A program made the translations under genes and the position numbers. Below the pieces are notes generated by a model that had not been told where the DNA came from, made no database searches, and saw nothing but the letters and a program-made list of their open reading frames with translations. A stretch of DNA of 64,000 nt from Fischerella thermalis PCC 7521 (GTDB lineage Bacteria; Cyanobacteriota; Cyanobacteriia; Cyanobacteriales; Nostocaceae), in NCBI RefSeq assembly GCF_000317225.1, contig NZ_AJLL01000048.1:1-64000 (forward strand), in the 5' to 3' direction. Shown piece by piece: positions 1 through 8,282 of this stretch (position 1 is its first letter; each line of letters starts with the position of its first letter).

Positions 1-451
1 CCCTCCCCTTTACAAGGGGAAGGAACTGGATCTTTTGTTTCTCCCCGAATATCGGGGGGATTAAGGGGGGTAAATCCAACTTGTTTATACACGGTAGCTT
101 AGCTAGGGAGGATTTAAGGGGGTCTTTCAGTGATTTGTGTAAGAGATTTACTAAAATAACTAATCACTGCAATACCTATGTATTCTATTTTCGCTCTTTG
201 ATTTTGTAGCCACCACATCCAGATTTGGAGGATATGAGTTATGCAAAATTGCCAAAAAGCTTCATTTGTTTAACCGCCATGACGCCAAGAACGCTGAGGA
301 CTGTAGAGTGTGCGTCAGACTTAAGCAGTATGTAGACAAGGGTTACAGCTGATTCTCTGGTTTATGCATCAACATATCTTTATGGTAGTTTAAAGATAAG
401 TACACATTTTGCAACAAATTACTCTGACCCTGATGACTGGAGAATAAAACC
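1..451. other. Intergenic leader with dispersed repeat remnants
   Basis: No credible gene is seen here. The first 135 bases hold GC-rich repeat segments (CCCTCCCCTTTACAAGGGG, a TCCCCGAATATCGGGGGGA hairpin, and ATTAAGGGGGGT/ATTTAAGGGGGTC strings) typical of dispersed cyanobacterial intergenic repeats. The rest is AT-rich leader of ccmP; a GGAG at 439-442 is the likely ribosome binding site for the TTG start at 452. Confidence 0.6.
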
Positions 452-1093
452 TTGGGAGTAGAACTACGCAGTTTCGTATTTCTGGATAGCTTGCAACCTC
501 AACACGCAGCATATATGGGAACGGTAGCTCAAGGTTTTTTGCCATTACCTGGGGATACATCGCTGTGGGTGGAAATCTCGCCTGGGATTGAGATTAATCG
601 GATTACAGATGTGGCGCTGAAAGCTGCTTCTGTTCGTCCGGGAGTACAGGTAGTTGAACGACTATACGGTTTACTGGAAGTTCATTCTGCTTCCCAAGGG
701 GAAACACGAGCAGCTGGTCAAGCAATTTTAGCAACACTAGGAGTCACAAGAGAAGAATGTCTCAAACCGCGTGTTGTTTCTAGCCAGATTATCCGCAACA
801 TTGATGCTTACCAAACGCAATTAATTAATCGCACGCGTCGCGGACAATTGTTACTGGCAGGACAAACGCTGTATGTGTTGGAAGTTGAGCCTGCTGCTTA
901 CGCCGCCCTCGCTGCGAATGAAGCTGAGAAAGCAGCAGCGATTAATATTTTGGAAGTGCAAGCGGTGGGTAGTTTTGGACGGCTGTATTTGGGTGGACAA
1001 GAACGGGACATTCTTGCAGGTGCAGCCGGAGCATTAACGGCAATTGAAAGTGTAGCAGGTAGGATCAATCCCCTGGCAGTGCGTCAGGAATAA
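452..1093 (+). CDS. ccmP: Carboxysome shell protein CcmP (tandem BMC domain)
   Basis: The 213-residue product consists of two bacterial-microcompartment domains in tandem (about residues 1-105 and 106-205). Length and sequence match the CcmP family, for example the opening [20 protein letters not shown], the [17 protein letters not shown] block, and the second-half motif [19 protein letters not shown]. In this family the protein forms double-stacked pseudohexameric trimers with a gated pore in the beta-carboxysome shell, thought to pass larger metabolites such as 3-PGA or RuBP. It starts at TTG with a GGAG 9 bases upstream; no better ATG exists. It is not next to other ccm genes here, as is usual for satellite shell genes. 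The pentapeptide-repeat gene follows after 10 bases and could be co-transcribed. Confidence 0.93.
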   Translation: MGVELRSFVFLDSLQPQHAAYMGTVAQGFLPLPGDTSLWVEISPGIEINRITDVALKAASVRPGVQVVERLYGLLEVHSASQGETRAAGQAILATLGVTREECLKPRVVSSQIIRNIDAYQTQLINRTRRGQLLLAGQTLYVLEVEPAAYAALAANEAEKAAAINILEVQAVGSFGRLYLGGQERDILAGAAGALTAIESVAGRINPLAVRQE

Positions 1094-1103
1094 AGGAGAC
1101 AAC

Positions 1104-1763
1104 ATGGCAAATCAAGAGCATCTGGCTTTGCTGAAAGCTGGTGCAATCACGTGGATGGAGTGGAGAGAAAAAAACCCCGATATTGAACCAGATTTGAGTG
1201 GTGTTGATCTCTATGAAGCAAATTTGGCTGAAGCTAACTTGAGTTTTGTTAATTTTAGTGTTGCTAATTTAAGTTTTGCCAAACTTACCCAGGCAAATTT
1301 GAGCTATGCCAATTTGATTGGGGTTAACTTGAGTCAAGCCAATCTCAAAAACGCTGTGCTTGCTGATGCTAATTTAATTGGGGCTGAGTTAAAAGGTGCA
1401 AACTTGAGAGGTGCTGATTTGGGTACAGCCAAGCTGCACCGCACTAATCTCTGTTTTGCCAACCTCATCGAAGCTAATTTGATAGGGGCAGATTTGAGCA
1501 AAGCAAACCTGCACGAGACGGAATTAATAGGAGCTAATCTTTATAAGGCTGATCTTTATCAAGTAAATCTCAGTAAAGCTCATTTGAGTAGTGCTTATTT
1601 GTTACGGGCTAACCTGAGTGGAGCTGACTTGCGAGGTGCTGACTTACGATGGAGTAACCTTAAAGGGGCAAATTTAGCAGGTGCTAACCTCACAGGAGCG
1701 AAGTTAGCGGGGGCTAATTTGAATGGTGCGAATCTTCAGGATGCGATTATGCCTGATTATTAG
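1104..1763 (+). CDS. Pentapeptide-repeat protein
   Basis: The 219-residue product is built from about 35 consecutive A(N/D)LxX pentapeptides ([20 protein letters not shown] and so on) from about residue 29 to the end. They should fold as a right-handed quadrilateral beta-helix. The first 28 residues ([20 protein letters not shown]) form the helical cap common to cyanobacterial members. There is no signal peptide or membrane segment, so it is probably cytosolic. AAGGAG lies just before the ATG, and the gene starts 10 bases after the ccmP stop. Functions of this family in cyanobacteria are mostly unknown; a link to carboxysomes is only positional. Confidence 0.93.
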   Translation: MANQEHLALLKAGAITWMEWREKNPDIEPDLSGVDLYEANLAEANLSFVNFSVANLSFAKLTQANLSYANLIGVNLSQANLKNAVLADANLIGAELKGANLRGADLGTAKLHRTNLCFANLIEANLIGADLSKANLHETELIGANLYKADLYQVNLSKAHLSSAYLLRANLSGADLRGADLRWSNLKGANLAGANLTGAKLAGANLNGANLQDAIMPDY

Positions 1764-1983
1764 TAAGGCTTTGCGTAAACTTATAATTTTTTTTAAACGC
1801 AGAGAGAAGTTTGAGCGGAGGTTTCCTCCGTTCGCGTAGCGTCCCGGAGGGAACTTCAAAGCTTCGGTGGGGGCGCAGAGTTTTTCAAAGTACATCGGTG
1901 TTTATCGGTGTGCATCGGTGTACCCTGCGGGAAGCCGCTTGCGCGTCTACGATTTATAAAAAGACTATCTTTTATGGGCATTC
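1764..1983. repeat. Convergent intergenic region with composite dispersed repeat
   Basis: A small hairpin CGGAGG-TTT-CCTCCG (1816-1830) follows the pentapeptide gene and may end its transcript. From about 1887 to 1960 there is a composite repeat: several (G)CATCGGTGT units, then ACCCTGCGGGAAGCCGC, then GCGTCTACGATTT. Copies occur near 6490-6578 (opposite strand) and 33014-33113. Short ORFs crossing this region are repeat translations, not genes. Confidence 0.7.
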
Positions 1984-3453
1984 CTACACCCCTTTCCAAG
2001 TACCGTGAAAACTATGGGGAATCACACTTGGTAGTTCCAGCTTACACACAGGTTCTTCATTTAACCGATGGGCGTCAAAAACCCAAACTTGACTACGATC
2101 GCAATTGCCATCATAGACAACAGTTAAAATCCAAGCTTGTTCTGGGTTGTCGGCGTCTGTAGCGTAGATGGGTTCACTAGGATAGCGATTTTCACCCAAG
2201 TCTGCTTCGGTGAGAGTTTCGGTTTTGTGATCGTAGCAGGCGATCGCATTTAATATTTCTTGGCTAATGTCTGTTTCTTGTCGAGAGATGGAAAAATAAG
2301 TGTAGCGCGAGGCTTGTCCGACGTTTTCAGGTGGGACGCTGGGGAATTCACAATGGCGATCTAATATTTTTTGAATGTTTGTTACTGCACCGGTTTGAGG
2401 ATTTATGCGAACTCGCGTCAGTGTACTCTTGGCTGGTGTGTGAGTCTCACCAAACGCTACTTCTTGCAGAAACAGGTTTGTCTGAAAGTCCTGATAGCGG
2501 GCAATATCTACAACGACTTCACCGCTAGCATCTAGATAACCATTGGCAAAATGCCACTGGAACCAAGGTTCTGTTTCTCCCCGACTTACCAAGGAAAGTG
2601 TTTGACGATCAAAGATTAAAATTTGCGTTCCTACCTGGGGTTGCCATTGGATACACTCACTATAAGTATTTATCCCAAGGACAACGGGAAGAATATTCAA
2701 CCGGACAGCAGGAACAAAAAAGACAAGATATGGCCCTGCTAGGACAAAATCATGTATGACAGGCAATCCTTCTAGGGGAAACTGCGCTTTTTGGATAATC
2801 TTACCTGTCCAGTCACTTTTAAAAAGATTGAGTGTGCCATTATTGCCAATGGAGACACCAAAGTTAAAAATTTCTTTGGTGTGTAAATCTACACTAGGAT
2901 GAGCAGAATAGGGCAAGGCTTTGTCAAGTCCGCCCAAATTGTCTGAACCTTTGGTTTCTAGTGTTTCTAGGTCTAAGGCATAGGGATGACCACCTTCCCA
3001 CAGAGCCAATAATTTATCAGGTAATGCTAGTACTGAGGTATTGGCAACATTTTTAATTGGCTTTAACCATCGATTCCAAAATGCTCCCGGTGCTGTCATA
3101 CCGTAGTTGCCGTAGAGCATTTTACCTGCTACTGTTTCTTCTTTGTAACCATCTGTTTGGACGTAGCGATACACAGCAGTAGCACCCCCCCTGTCCCCTC
3201 CTTGGTAAGGGGGGGTAAGAGAAGAGGAGTTGAAGTGTACTCCCAGAATTGCACCATCTCCATCAAACCAGTGTCCCACATGAATCCCGCCCCGCTCTAG
3301 TCGTGCCGGACCATTGCGATATAATGTGCCGCGTAAACCAGGTGGGATTGTGCCAGAGATTACAGATAGGGGGGTAAGTGGGAATTCTTGGGCGGGTTTA
3401 GCGATCGCATTTGCCCAAGGTTTTTTTCTTAACTTTTCGTTAATTAAAGCCAT
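1984..3453 (-). CDS. Carotenoid cleavage oxygenase (RPE65/ACO family)
   Basis: The 489-residue product has full family length. It shows the N-terminal GTLYRNGPARLERGG and HWFDGDG motifs, and the four iron-binding histidines sit in the usual contexts (YSAHPSVD, VIHDFVLA, QWHFANGY, and the C-terminal HSFHGTW). These are cytosolic or membrane-associated non-heme iron dioxygenases. Cyanobacterial relatives cleave apocarotenals (ACO/Diox1) or carotenoids; the exact substrate cannot be read from sequence. About 12 extra residues (LTPPYQGGDRGG, about 80-91) come from an in-frame copy of a GC-rich intergenic repeat between two strands of the fold. The start is ATG at 3453. It is convergent with the pentapeptide gene and divergent from the alkaline phosphatase gene. 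Confidence 0.92.
   Translation of the reverse strand: MALINEKLRKKPWANAIAKPAQEFPLTPLSVISGTIPPGLRGTLYRNGPARLERGGIHVGHWFDGDGAILGVHFNSSSLTPPYQGGDRGGATAVYRYVQTDGYKEETVAGKMLYGNYGMTAPGAFWNRWLKPIKNVANTSVLALPDKLLALWEGGHPYALDLETLETKGSDNLGGLDKALPYSAHPSVDLHTKEIFNFGVSIGNNGTLNLFKSDWTGKIIQKAQFPLEGLPVIHDFVLAGPYLVFFVPAVRLNILPVVLGINTYSECIQWQPQVGTQILIFDRQTLSLVSRGETEPWFQWHFANGYLDASGEVVVDIARYQDFQTNLFLQEVAFGETHTPAKSTLTRVRINPQTGAVTNIQKILDRHCEFPSVPPENVGQASRYTYFSISRQETDISQEILNAIACYDHKTETLTEADLGENRYPSEPIYATDADNPEQAWILTVVYDGNCDRSQVWVFDAHRLNEEPVCKLELPSVIPHSFHGTWKGV
3185..3224 (-). repeat. In-frame intergenic-type repeat inside the carotenoid oxygenase gene
   Basis: On the minus strand the segment reads TTACCCCCCCTTACCAAGG followed by AGGGGACAGGGGGGGT. 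This is a G/C-homopolymer repeat usual between cyanobacterial genes, similar to 1-100 of this window. It is translated as LTPPYQGGDRGG and keeps the frame. Confidence 0.75.
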
Positions 3454-3591
3454 AGAAAATTTACCGAAGAAAGAGTGTAAGGAGGTAAGGCTGTAAGGGT
3501 GTAAGGAGGTAGGAAAATAGCTTGAATTATACTCCTACATCCCTATACCCCCACACCCCTACACCCCGGATCCTATATCCCGATTCAACAT

Positions 3592-4923
3592 ATGCTTAAG
3601 CTATTTAATAACAAAATAATTGCCTTTACTGTCACTGTCTTAGTAGCTATATTAGTAGCCTGCAATTCCCAAAATCTAGTTAAAATAAACTCCCGCCAAG
3701 GGAACGTGATCTTTATCCATCCGGATGGGACAAGTGCATCTCACTGGGGAGCAGCGCGGATGCTTTACCTTGGCCCTGATGGTAGACTCAATTGGGATAA
3801 AATGTCTCACCTGGCTGTGTATTTGGGACACATGAAAAACCAACTCACTGCTACTTCTAACGCTGGTGCGGTCACTCACGCTACAGGAGTGAAAGTCAAT
3901 GCTGACTCTTTCGGATTGAATGAAGCTTTGCAACCCATAGTAGCCTTTTCTGGTCAACCTCAAACGATTATGGAAGAAGCGATCGCTAAAGGCAAGGGAA
4001 CGGCGATCATAAACTCTGGAATGATTCACGAACCGGGAACAGGTGCGTTTGTTGCCAAAGCAGCCAATCGTCGCGAATTTACCGAAATTACCAAGCAAAT
4101 TGTTCTGTCTGGAGTCGATGTGATCATGGGTGGTGGCGAGATGTGGTATCTACCCAAAGGTACAGCCGGAAGACACGCCACTGCTGAACAAACTCAACGC
4201 CGAGATGGCATAAATTTGATCGAAGAGGCTAAAAAAAAGGGTTATACCGTGGTTTATACCCGCGATGAACTTTTGCAATTACCAGCAAATACTAAGAAAG
4301 TATTAGGTATTTTTGCTGCCGACGATACCTATAATGACGCGCCAGAAGAAGAATTGAAACAGCAGAATTTGCCCTTGTATGTACCGACAGCACCGACAGT
4401 TGCGGAAATGCTGGATGCAACTTTAAAGATAGTGTCGCAAAACTCAAATGGTTTTTTTGTGGTTGTGGAAGAAGAGGGTAGCGATAACTTTTGTAATTTT
4501 AATCACGCAGCTGGTTGCATAGAAGCAGTCAAACACGCTGATGATGCTGTGGGCGTGGCGATGAAATTTATTGAGAAAAATCCGCATACTTTGTTGGTGA
4601 CAGCCGCAGATAGCGATGCTGGAGGATTGGAAGTAGTAGGAGTCACACAGAAGGATTTCCCTTTAGATAAACCTTTGCCAGAAAAAGGCGAAAACGGTTC
4701 ACCTTGGGATGGAAAAGATGGAACTGCTACTTTACCGTTTGTTTCTGCACCAGACAAAGAAGGTAAACGCTTTCCGTTCGCGATCGCTTGGGCTGGTTTA
4801 GGTGATTTTACAGGTGCTATCGTAGCAAAAGCACATGGGTATAATGCTGATTTGCTACCCAATACTGTAGATAATACAGATATTTATAAGTTGATGTACC
4901 GGACATTGTTTGGTAAAAGTTAA
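3592..4923 (+). CDS. Alkaline phosphatase, PhoA superfamily, lipoprotein
   Basis: The 443-residue product begins with a lipoprotein signal (hydrophobic residues 9-23, lipobox LVAC with Cys24), so it should be anchored on the periplasmic face. VIFIHPDGTSASHWGAARM (about 38-56) is the N-terminal metal-site strand, and TSNAGAVTHATG (about 87-98) holds the presumed nucleophilic serine. EEEGSDNFCNFNHAAGC and VTAADSDAGG are the remaining metal-site regions. In the last motif the usual TADH histidine is replaced (AADS), so metal coordination or specificity may be atypical. It probably releases phosphate from phosphomonoesters. No clear Pho box or Shine-Dalgarno was seen before the ATG. Confidence 0.87.
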   Translation: MLKLFNNKIIAFTVTVLVAILVACNSQNLVKINSRQGNVIFIHPDGTSASHWGAARMLYLGPDGRLNWDKMSHLAVYLGHMKNQLTATSNAGAVTHATGVKVNADSFGLNEALQPIVAFSGQPQTIMEEAIAKGKGTAIINSGMIHEPGTGAFVAKAANRREFTEITKQIVLSGVDVIMGGGEMWYLPKGTAGRHATAEQTQRRDGINLIEEAKKKGYTVVYTRDELLQLPANTKKVLGIFAADDTYNDAPEEELKQQNLPLYVPTAPTVAEMLDATLKIVSQNSNGFFVVVEEEGSDNFCNFNHAAGCIEAVKHADDAVGVAMKFIEKNPHTLLVTAADSDAGGLEVVGVTQKDFPLDKPLPEKGENGSPWDGKDGTATLPFVSAPDKEGKRFPFAIAWAGLGDFTGAIVAKAHGYNADLLPNTVDNTDIYKLMYRTLFGKS

Positions 4924-4967
4924 AACTTTTGGCTTGATAATAAGACAGAAGGCAAGATAACCAGCAT

Positions 4968-5003
4968 CCTCCCCGATCTCGCTTAGGGTTGGGGAGGGGT
5001 TTC
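4968..5003 (+). terminator. Terminator after alkaline phosphatase
   Basis: CCTCCCC (4968-4974) pairs with GGGGAGG (4991-4997) across a 16-base loop and is followed by GGTTTCAT. It is about 45 bases after the alkaline phosphatase stop. The T-run is weak, so the call is moderate. Confidence 0.5.
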
Positions 5004-5208
5004 ATATTATTCATGTGTTGCATTCTTTTTTCAAACTCTTGCTTGTTTAAGACAGTTAAGCCATAGCATCAAAAGCGATCGCCCAAATTAGTTAACCTAG
5101 ACAATAAGATTAAATCTACCCCAAGTCAGATGCGAGCAAGTACTTGGAAGCTTTACCTGGGGTGTGGTCAAATAAATAGATTAATACATTTAAGGAATGT
5201 TGCCACTT

Positions 5209-6441
5209 ATGAAACGAACTATGACTTGGACAACAGCATTCTTAGCTTCTTGTACTCTCCTACTTGCAGCCTGTGGTGGTGGGAATACTGATACAAGTAA
5301 TACCGGTACAAATACAGCCACCAACACCTCAACAACAAGTATATCTGGCCCCATACCCATTGGTATTGCCTTTGCCCAAACCAGCAACGTCGCATTACTT
5401 GGTCAAGAAGGGGTGGCGGGTGCAAAAATTGCTGAGAAATATTTTAATGACCAAGGAGGAATTAACGGTAAGAAAATTAAGCTGATATTTCAAGATGCAG
5501 GTGGCGATGAAGCTGGAGCAATTAACGCTTTTCAAACTTTGATTAATAAAGATAAAGTTGTCGGTATTATCGGCCCGACTTTATCACAACAAGCCTTTAG
5601 TGCTGCTCCGATTGCTGAACGGGCAAAAACACCAGTAATTGGTGCATCTACTACAGCTAAAGGTGTTCCTGAAATTGGTGATTATATTGCTCGTGTATCT
5701 GCATCAGTTTCTGTTGTTGCACCTAATTCTGTGAAAGCTGCACTGAAGCAAAATCCTAATATTAAAAAAGTAGCAGTTTTTTATGCTCAAAATGATGCTT
5801 TTAACAAATCAGAAACAGAAATTTTTCAGAAAACAGTTAAAGATCAAGGACTAGAATTAGTAACAGTCCAAAAATTTCAAACTACTGATACCGATTTTCA
5901 AGCCCAAGCTACCAACGCCCTAAATTTAAAACCAGATTTAATCATTATTTCTGGTTTAGCTGCTGATGGTGGTAACTTAGTACGGCAGTTGCGAGAATTG
6001 GGTTACAAAGGCACTATTATTGGTGGCAATGGTTTAAATTCATCAAATGTATTGTCTGTGTGTAAAGCTCTCTGTGATGGTGTTATGATTGCTCAAGCTT
6101 ATAGTCCAGAACATCCAGGGGAAATTAACGCTGCATTTCGCAAAGCATACGTAGAGCAATACAAAAAAGAACCACCCCAATTTAGCGCTCAAGCTTTTAC
6201 AGCAGTGCAGGTGTATGTAGAAGCTTTGAAAGCTTTAGATCAAAAAACCAAAATTAACACCCTTCCTATAGATAAACTGCGGACAGAATTAAACAAACAA
6301 ATACTGGCAGGTAAATACAAAACACCTCTTGGTGAAATTTCATTTACTCCAGAAGGCGAAATTGTGCAAAAAGACTTTTATGTTGCTCAAATTAAAATGG
6401 AAAAAGATGGCAACAATGGAAAATTTGCATTTTTAAAATAA
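5209..6441 (+). CDS. Branched-chain/neutral amino-acid ABC transporter, substrate-binding lipoprotein
   Basis: The 410-residue product is a type I periplasmic binding protein of the LivJ/LivK (NatB-like) family. The signal peptide ends in lipobox LAAC (Cys22) and is followed by a Gly/Thr/Asn-rich linker. The mature part has the family features IPIGIAFAQTSNVALLGQEGV, NDQGGINGKKIKLIFQDAGG and VVGIIGPTLSQQA, with Ser/Thr side chains positioned for ligand carboxylate. I chose ATG 5209 (MKRTMTW); an ATG at 5197 would add four residues, but AAGGA at 5192-5196 is better spaced for 5209. It heads a cluster with LivH, LivM, LivG and LivF. Cyanobacterial relatives import neutral or hydrophobic amino acids, partly to recover leaked ones; the true substrate is not readable. 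Confidence 0.93.
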   Translation: MKRTMTWTTAFLASCTLLLAACGGGNTDTSNTGTNTATNTSTTSISGPIPIGIAFAQTSNVALLGQEGVAGAKIAEKYFNDQGGINGKKIKLIFQDAGGDEAGAINAFQTLINKDKVVGIIGPTLSQQAFSAAPIAERAKTPVIGASTTAKGVPEIGDYIARVSASVSVVAPNSVKAALKQNPNIKKVAVFYAQNDAFNKSETEIFQKTVKDQGLELVTVQKFQTTDTDFQAQATNALNLKPDLIIISGLAADGGNLVRQLRELGYKGTIIGGNGLNSSNVLSVCKALCDGVMIAQAYSPEHPGEINAAFRKAYVEQYKKEPPQFSAQAFTAVQVYVEALKALDQKTKINTLPIDKLRTELNKQILAGKYKTPLGEISFTPEGEIVQKDFYVAQIKMEKDGNNGKFAFLK

Positions 6442-6485
6442 GTCACGCCTAATGTGAATTCAAACAATGGCAAAAATCTTGTTTT

Positions 6486-6580
6486 TAGAATCGTAGACGC
6501 GCAAGCGTCTTTCCGCAGGGTACACACATGCACACCGATAATCTATCTGTGTTCATCTGTGTTCATCGGTGTTCGTTAAT
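6486..6580 (-). repeat. Composite dispersed repeat, inverted copy
   Basis: Read on the minus strand, CATCGGTGT-like units are followed by a TACCCTGCGG block and GCGCGTCTACGATTC, the same order as at 1887-1960. It lies between the binding-protein gene and livH, within the transporter cluster. Confidence 0.75.
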
Positions 6581-6646
6581 TAAAACTAATTACAAACACC
6601 ACAAACTTTATGTGGTTAATTCCTAGCCTCTCACTTCTAACTTGCA

Positions 6647-7597
6647 GTGAATATCACTCTATTTTTACAACAGTTTTTAAACGGTTTATCTATTGGCAGT
6701 GTCTACGCCATCTTTGCTTTAGGATATACCCTGGTTTACTCAATTTTGGGCATCATTAATTTAGCTCATGGTGCAATTTTTACACTAGGTGCATATTTCA
6801 CCTATACACTCGTTGGTGGCAGATTTGGATTTAATGGTTTGCTAGCAAATGCAGCCTTACCTGTACAATTACCTTTTGCTTTAGCCTTGATTTTGGGAAG
6901 TATCTTGGCAGGATTAGTAGGGGTAGTGGTCGAACGCATTGCCTTTTTACCCTTGCGCCAGAGGGGTTCCGATCCTCTTTTAACCGTTGTTTCTAGCTTG
7001 GGTGTGGCAGTGGTAATTGTCAATTTAATTCAATATCTAGTTGGTGCAGAAAGTTATACTTATCCAGCAGATACTTATGGTAATCTACCACCTGCAATTA
7101 ACTTCGGTACAGCAGCAAACCCAATTCCCATCCGTACTGTACAGGTGGTAATTTTTGTAGTTTCAATGGTATTTGTTGCTATCCTGACTTATTTTATTAG
7201 TCGCACAAAATATGGTAAGGCTATGCAGGCGATCGCAGAAGATGAAACTACTGCCAGTTTATTAGGAATTAACTGCGATCGCTTTATTATTTTGACGTTT
7301 TTTATCAGCAGCTTTTTAGCAGGAGTGGCGGGAACTTTAGTCGCCTCCAGTGTGAGTATAGCCGGGCCATACTTTGGCATTGGTTTTGGGTTAAGGGGTT
7401 TAGCAGTAATTGTCTTGGGTGGTTTAGGTAGTATTCCCGGTGCAGTACTGGGGGGTTTGGTAATTGGCTTAGTGGAAGCGTTCGTTCCAGCAGAATACTC
7501 TGGCTACAAAGATGCTGTTGCTTTTGGAATTCTGTTTATTATGCTTTTAGTTAGACCACAGGGTTTGTTAGGAAGGAAGTTTATTCAGAAGGTTTAA
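6647..7597 (+). CDS. livH: Branched-chain amino-acid ABC transporter permease LivH
   Basis: The 316-residue membrane protein has about eight hydrophobic segments and the LivH signatures GLSIGSVYAIFALGYTLVYS, GIINLAHGAIFTLGAY and, near the C-terminus, the LGGLGSIPGAVLGGLVIGL coupling region. RTKYGKAMQAIAEDETTASLLGI is the EAA-type loop that contacts the ATPase. The start is GTG at 6647, which gives the standard N-terminus. It forms the transmembrane pore with LivM. A 205-base repeat-bearing gap separates it from the binding-protein gene. Confidence 0.95.
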   Translation: MNITLFLQQFLNGLSIGSVYAIFALGYTLVYSILGIINLAHGAIFTLGAYFTYTLVGGRFGFNGLLANAALPVQLPFALALILGSILAGLVGVVVERIAFLPLRQRGSDPLLTVVSSLGVAVVIVNLIQYLVGAESYTYPADTYGNLPPAINFGTAANPIPIRTVQVVIFVVSMVFVAILTYFISRTKYGKAMQAIAEDETTASLLGINCDRFIILTFFISSFLAGVAGTLVASSVSIAGPYFGIGFGLRGLAVIVLGGLGSIPGAVLGGLVIGLVEAFVPAEYSGYKDAVAFGILFIMLLVRPQGLLGRKFIQKV

Positions 7598-7749
7598 ATC
7601 AGTGAACAGTGAACAAGGTATTAACAGTTTGAGTTGTGAATTGAGGTGGTGACAGTGGTTATATTTTTTAGGAGTCGAACACCGATGCACACTTATGGAA
7701 CACGGATGGACACAGAGATATTTGGCGTAGGATTTGTAGTTAATTGATT

Positions 7750-8211
7750 ATGATTATTGATCCTGAACAAGTTGCATTAGAAACGGGTTCTAATTACCCT
7801 GATGAATTTAAATCGATGGTTGCTGGAAGGATACGCCAACGGCTAGGTAATTTTGCTGGATTGAAGAACTTTGGGGTAAATTTGGTGAAGTTAGAACCAG
7901 GAAGTTCTTCTGCTTTGCGACATTGGCATTTTCGTCAAGATGAATTTATCTATGTTTTGGAAGGTGAGTTGACATTAATTACAGATGCAGGTGCAGAAGT
8001 TCTCAAACCAGGAATGGCGGCGGGATTTCCAGCAGGTGAAGCCAATGGACATCATTTGGTAAATCGTACATCAACAGTTGCAGTTTATTTGGAAGTAGGC
8101 GATCGCACTCCCAATGATGAAGTGATTTATCCTGATGATGATTTAATCACCAAAGCCAGTCCTGATGGTAAATCTAGAATTTTTGCACATAAAGATGGAA
8201 CACTGTATTAA
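7750..8211 (+). CDS. Cupin-domain protein inside the liv cluster
   Basis: The 153-residue product has one cupin_2 barrel. Motif 1 is RHWHFRQDEFIYVLEGELTL (about 58-77), with two His and a Glu as likely metal ligands. Motif 2 is FPAGEANGHHLVNRT (about 95-109). The N-terminal and C-terminal parts (DRTPNDEVIYPDDD) resemble sugar- or amino-acid-binding cupins annotated as transcriptional regulators or isomerases without a DNA-binding domain. There is no signal peptide. ATG 7750 is preferred; TTG 7744 would add two residues. It sits between livH and livM on the same strand, so it may act on the imported compound, but no reaction can be assigned. Confidence 0.85.
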   Translation: MIIDPEQVALETGSNYPDEFKSMVAGRIRQRLGNFAGLKNFGVNLVKLEPGSSSALRHWHFRQDEFIYVLEGELTLITDAGAEVLKPGMAAGFPAGEANGHHLVNRTSTVAVYLEVGDRTPNDEVIYPDDDLITKASPDGKSRIFAHKDGTLY

Positions 8212-8240
8212 GGGATCAGGGTGTGGGGAGTAGCGAACAA

Positions 8241-8280
8241 CTAACTACTAACTACTAACTACTAACTACTAACTACTAAC
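8241..8280 (+). repeat. Short tandem heptamer repeat (CTAACTA)n
   Basis: Nearly six copies of CTAACTA lie directly before the livM start codon, leaving no normal Shine-Dalgarno. Such heptamer STRRs are characteristic of heterocystous cyanobacteria. Confidence 0.9.
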
Positions 8281-8282
8281 AA

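Noticed and set aside
1811-2162. Short forward frames after the pentapeptide gene
   Set aside because: They run through repeat DNA and the opposite strand of the carotenoid oxygenase gene.
5150-5166. GTA...TAC pair resembling an NtcA site before the amino-acid transporter
   Set aside because: The spacing is 11 bases and not 8, and no -10 element sits at the required distance.
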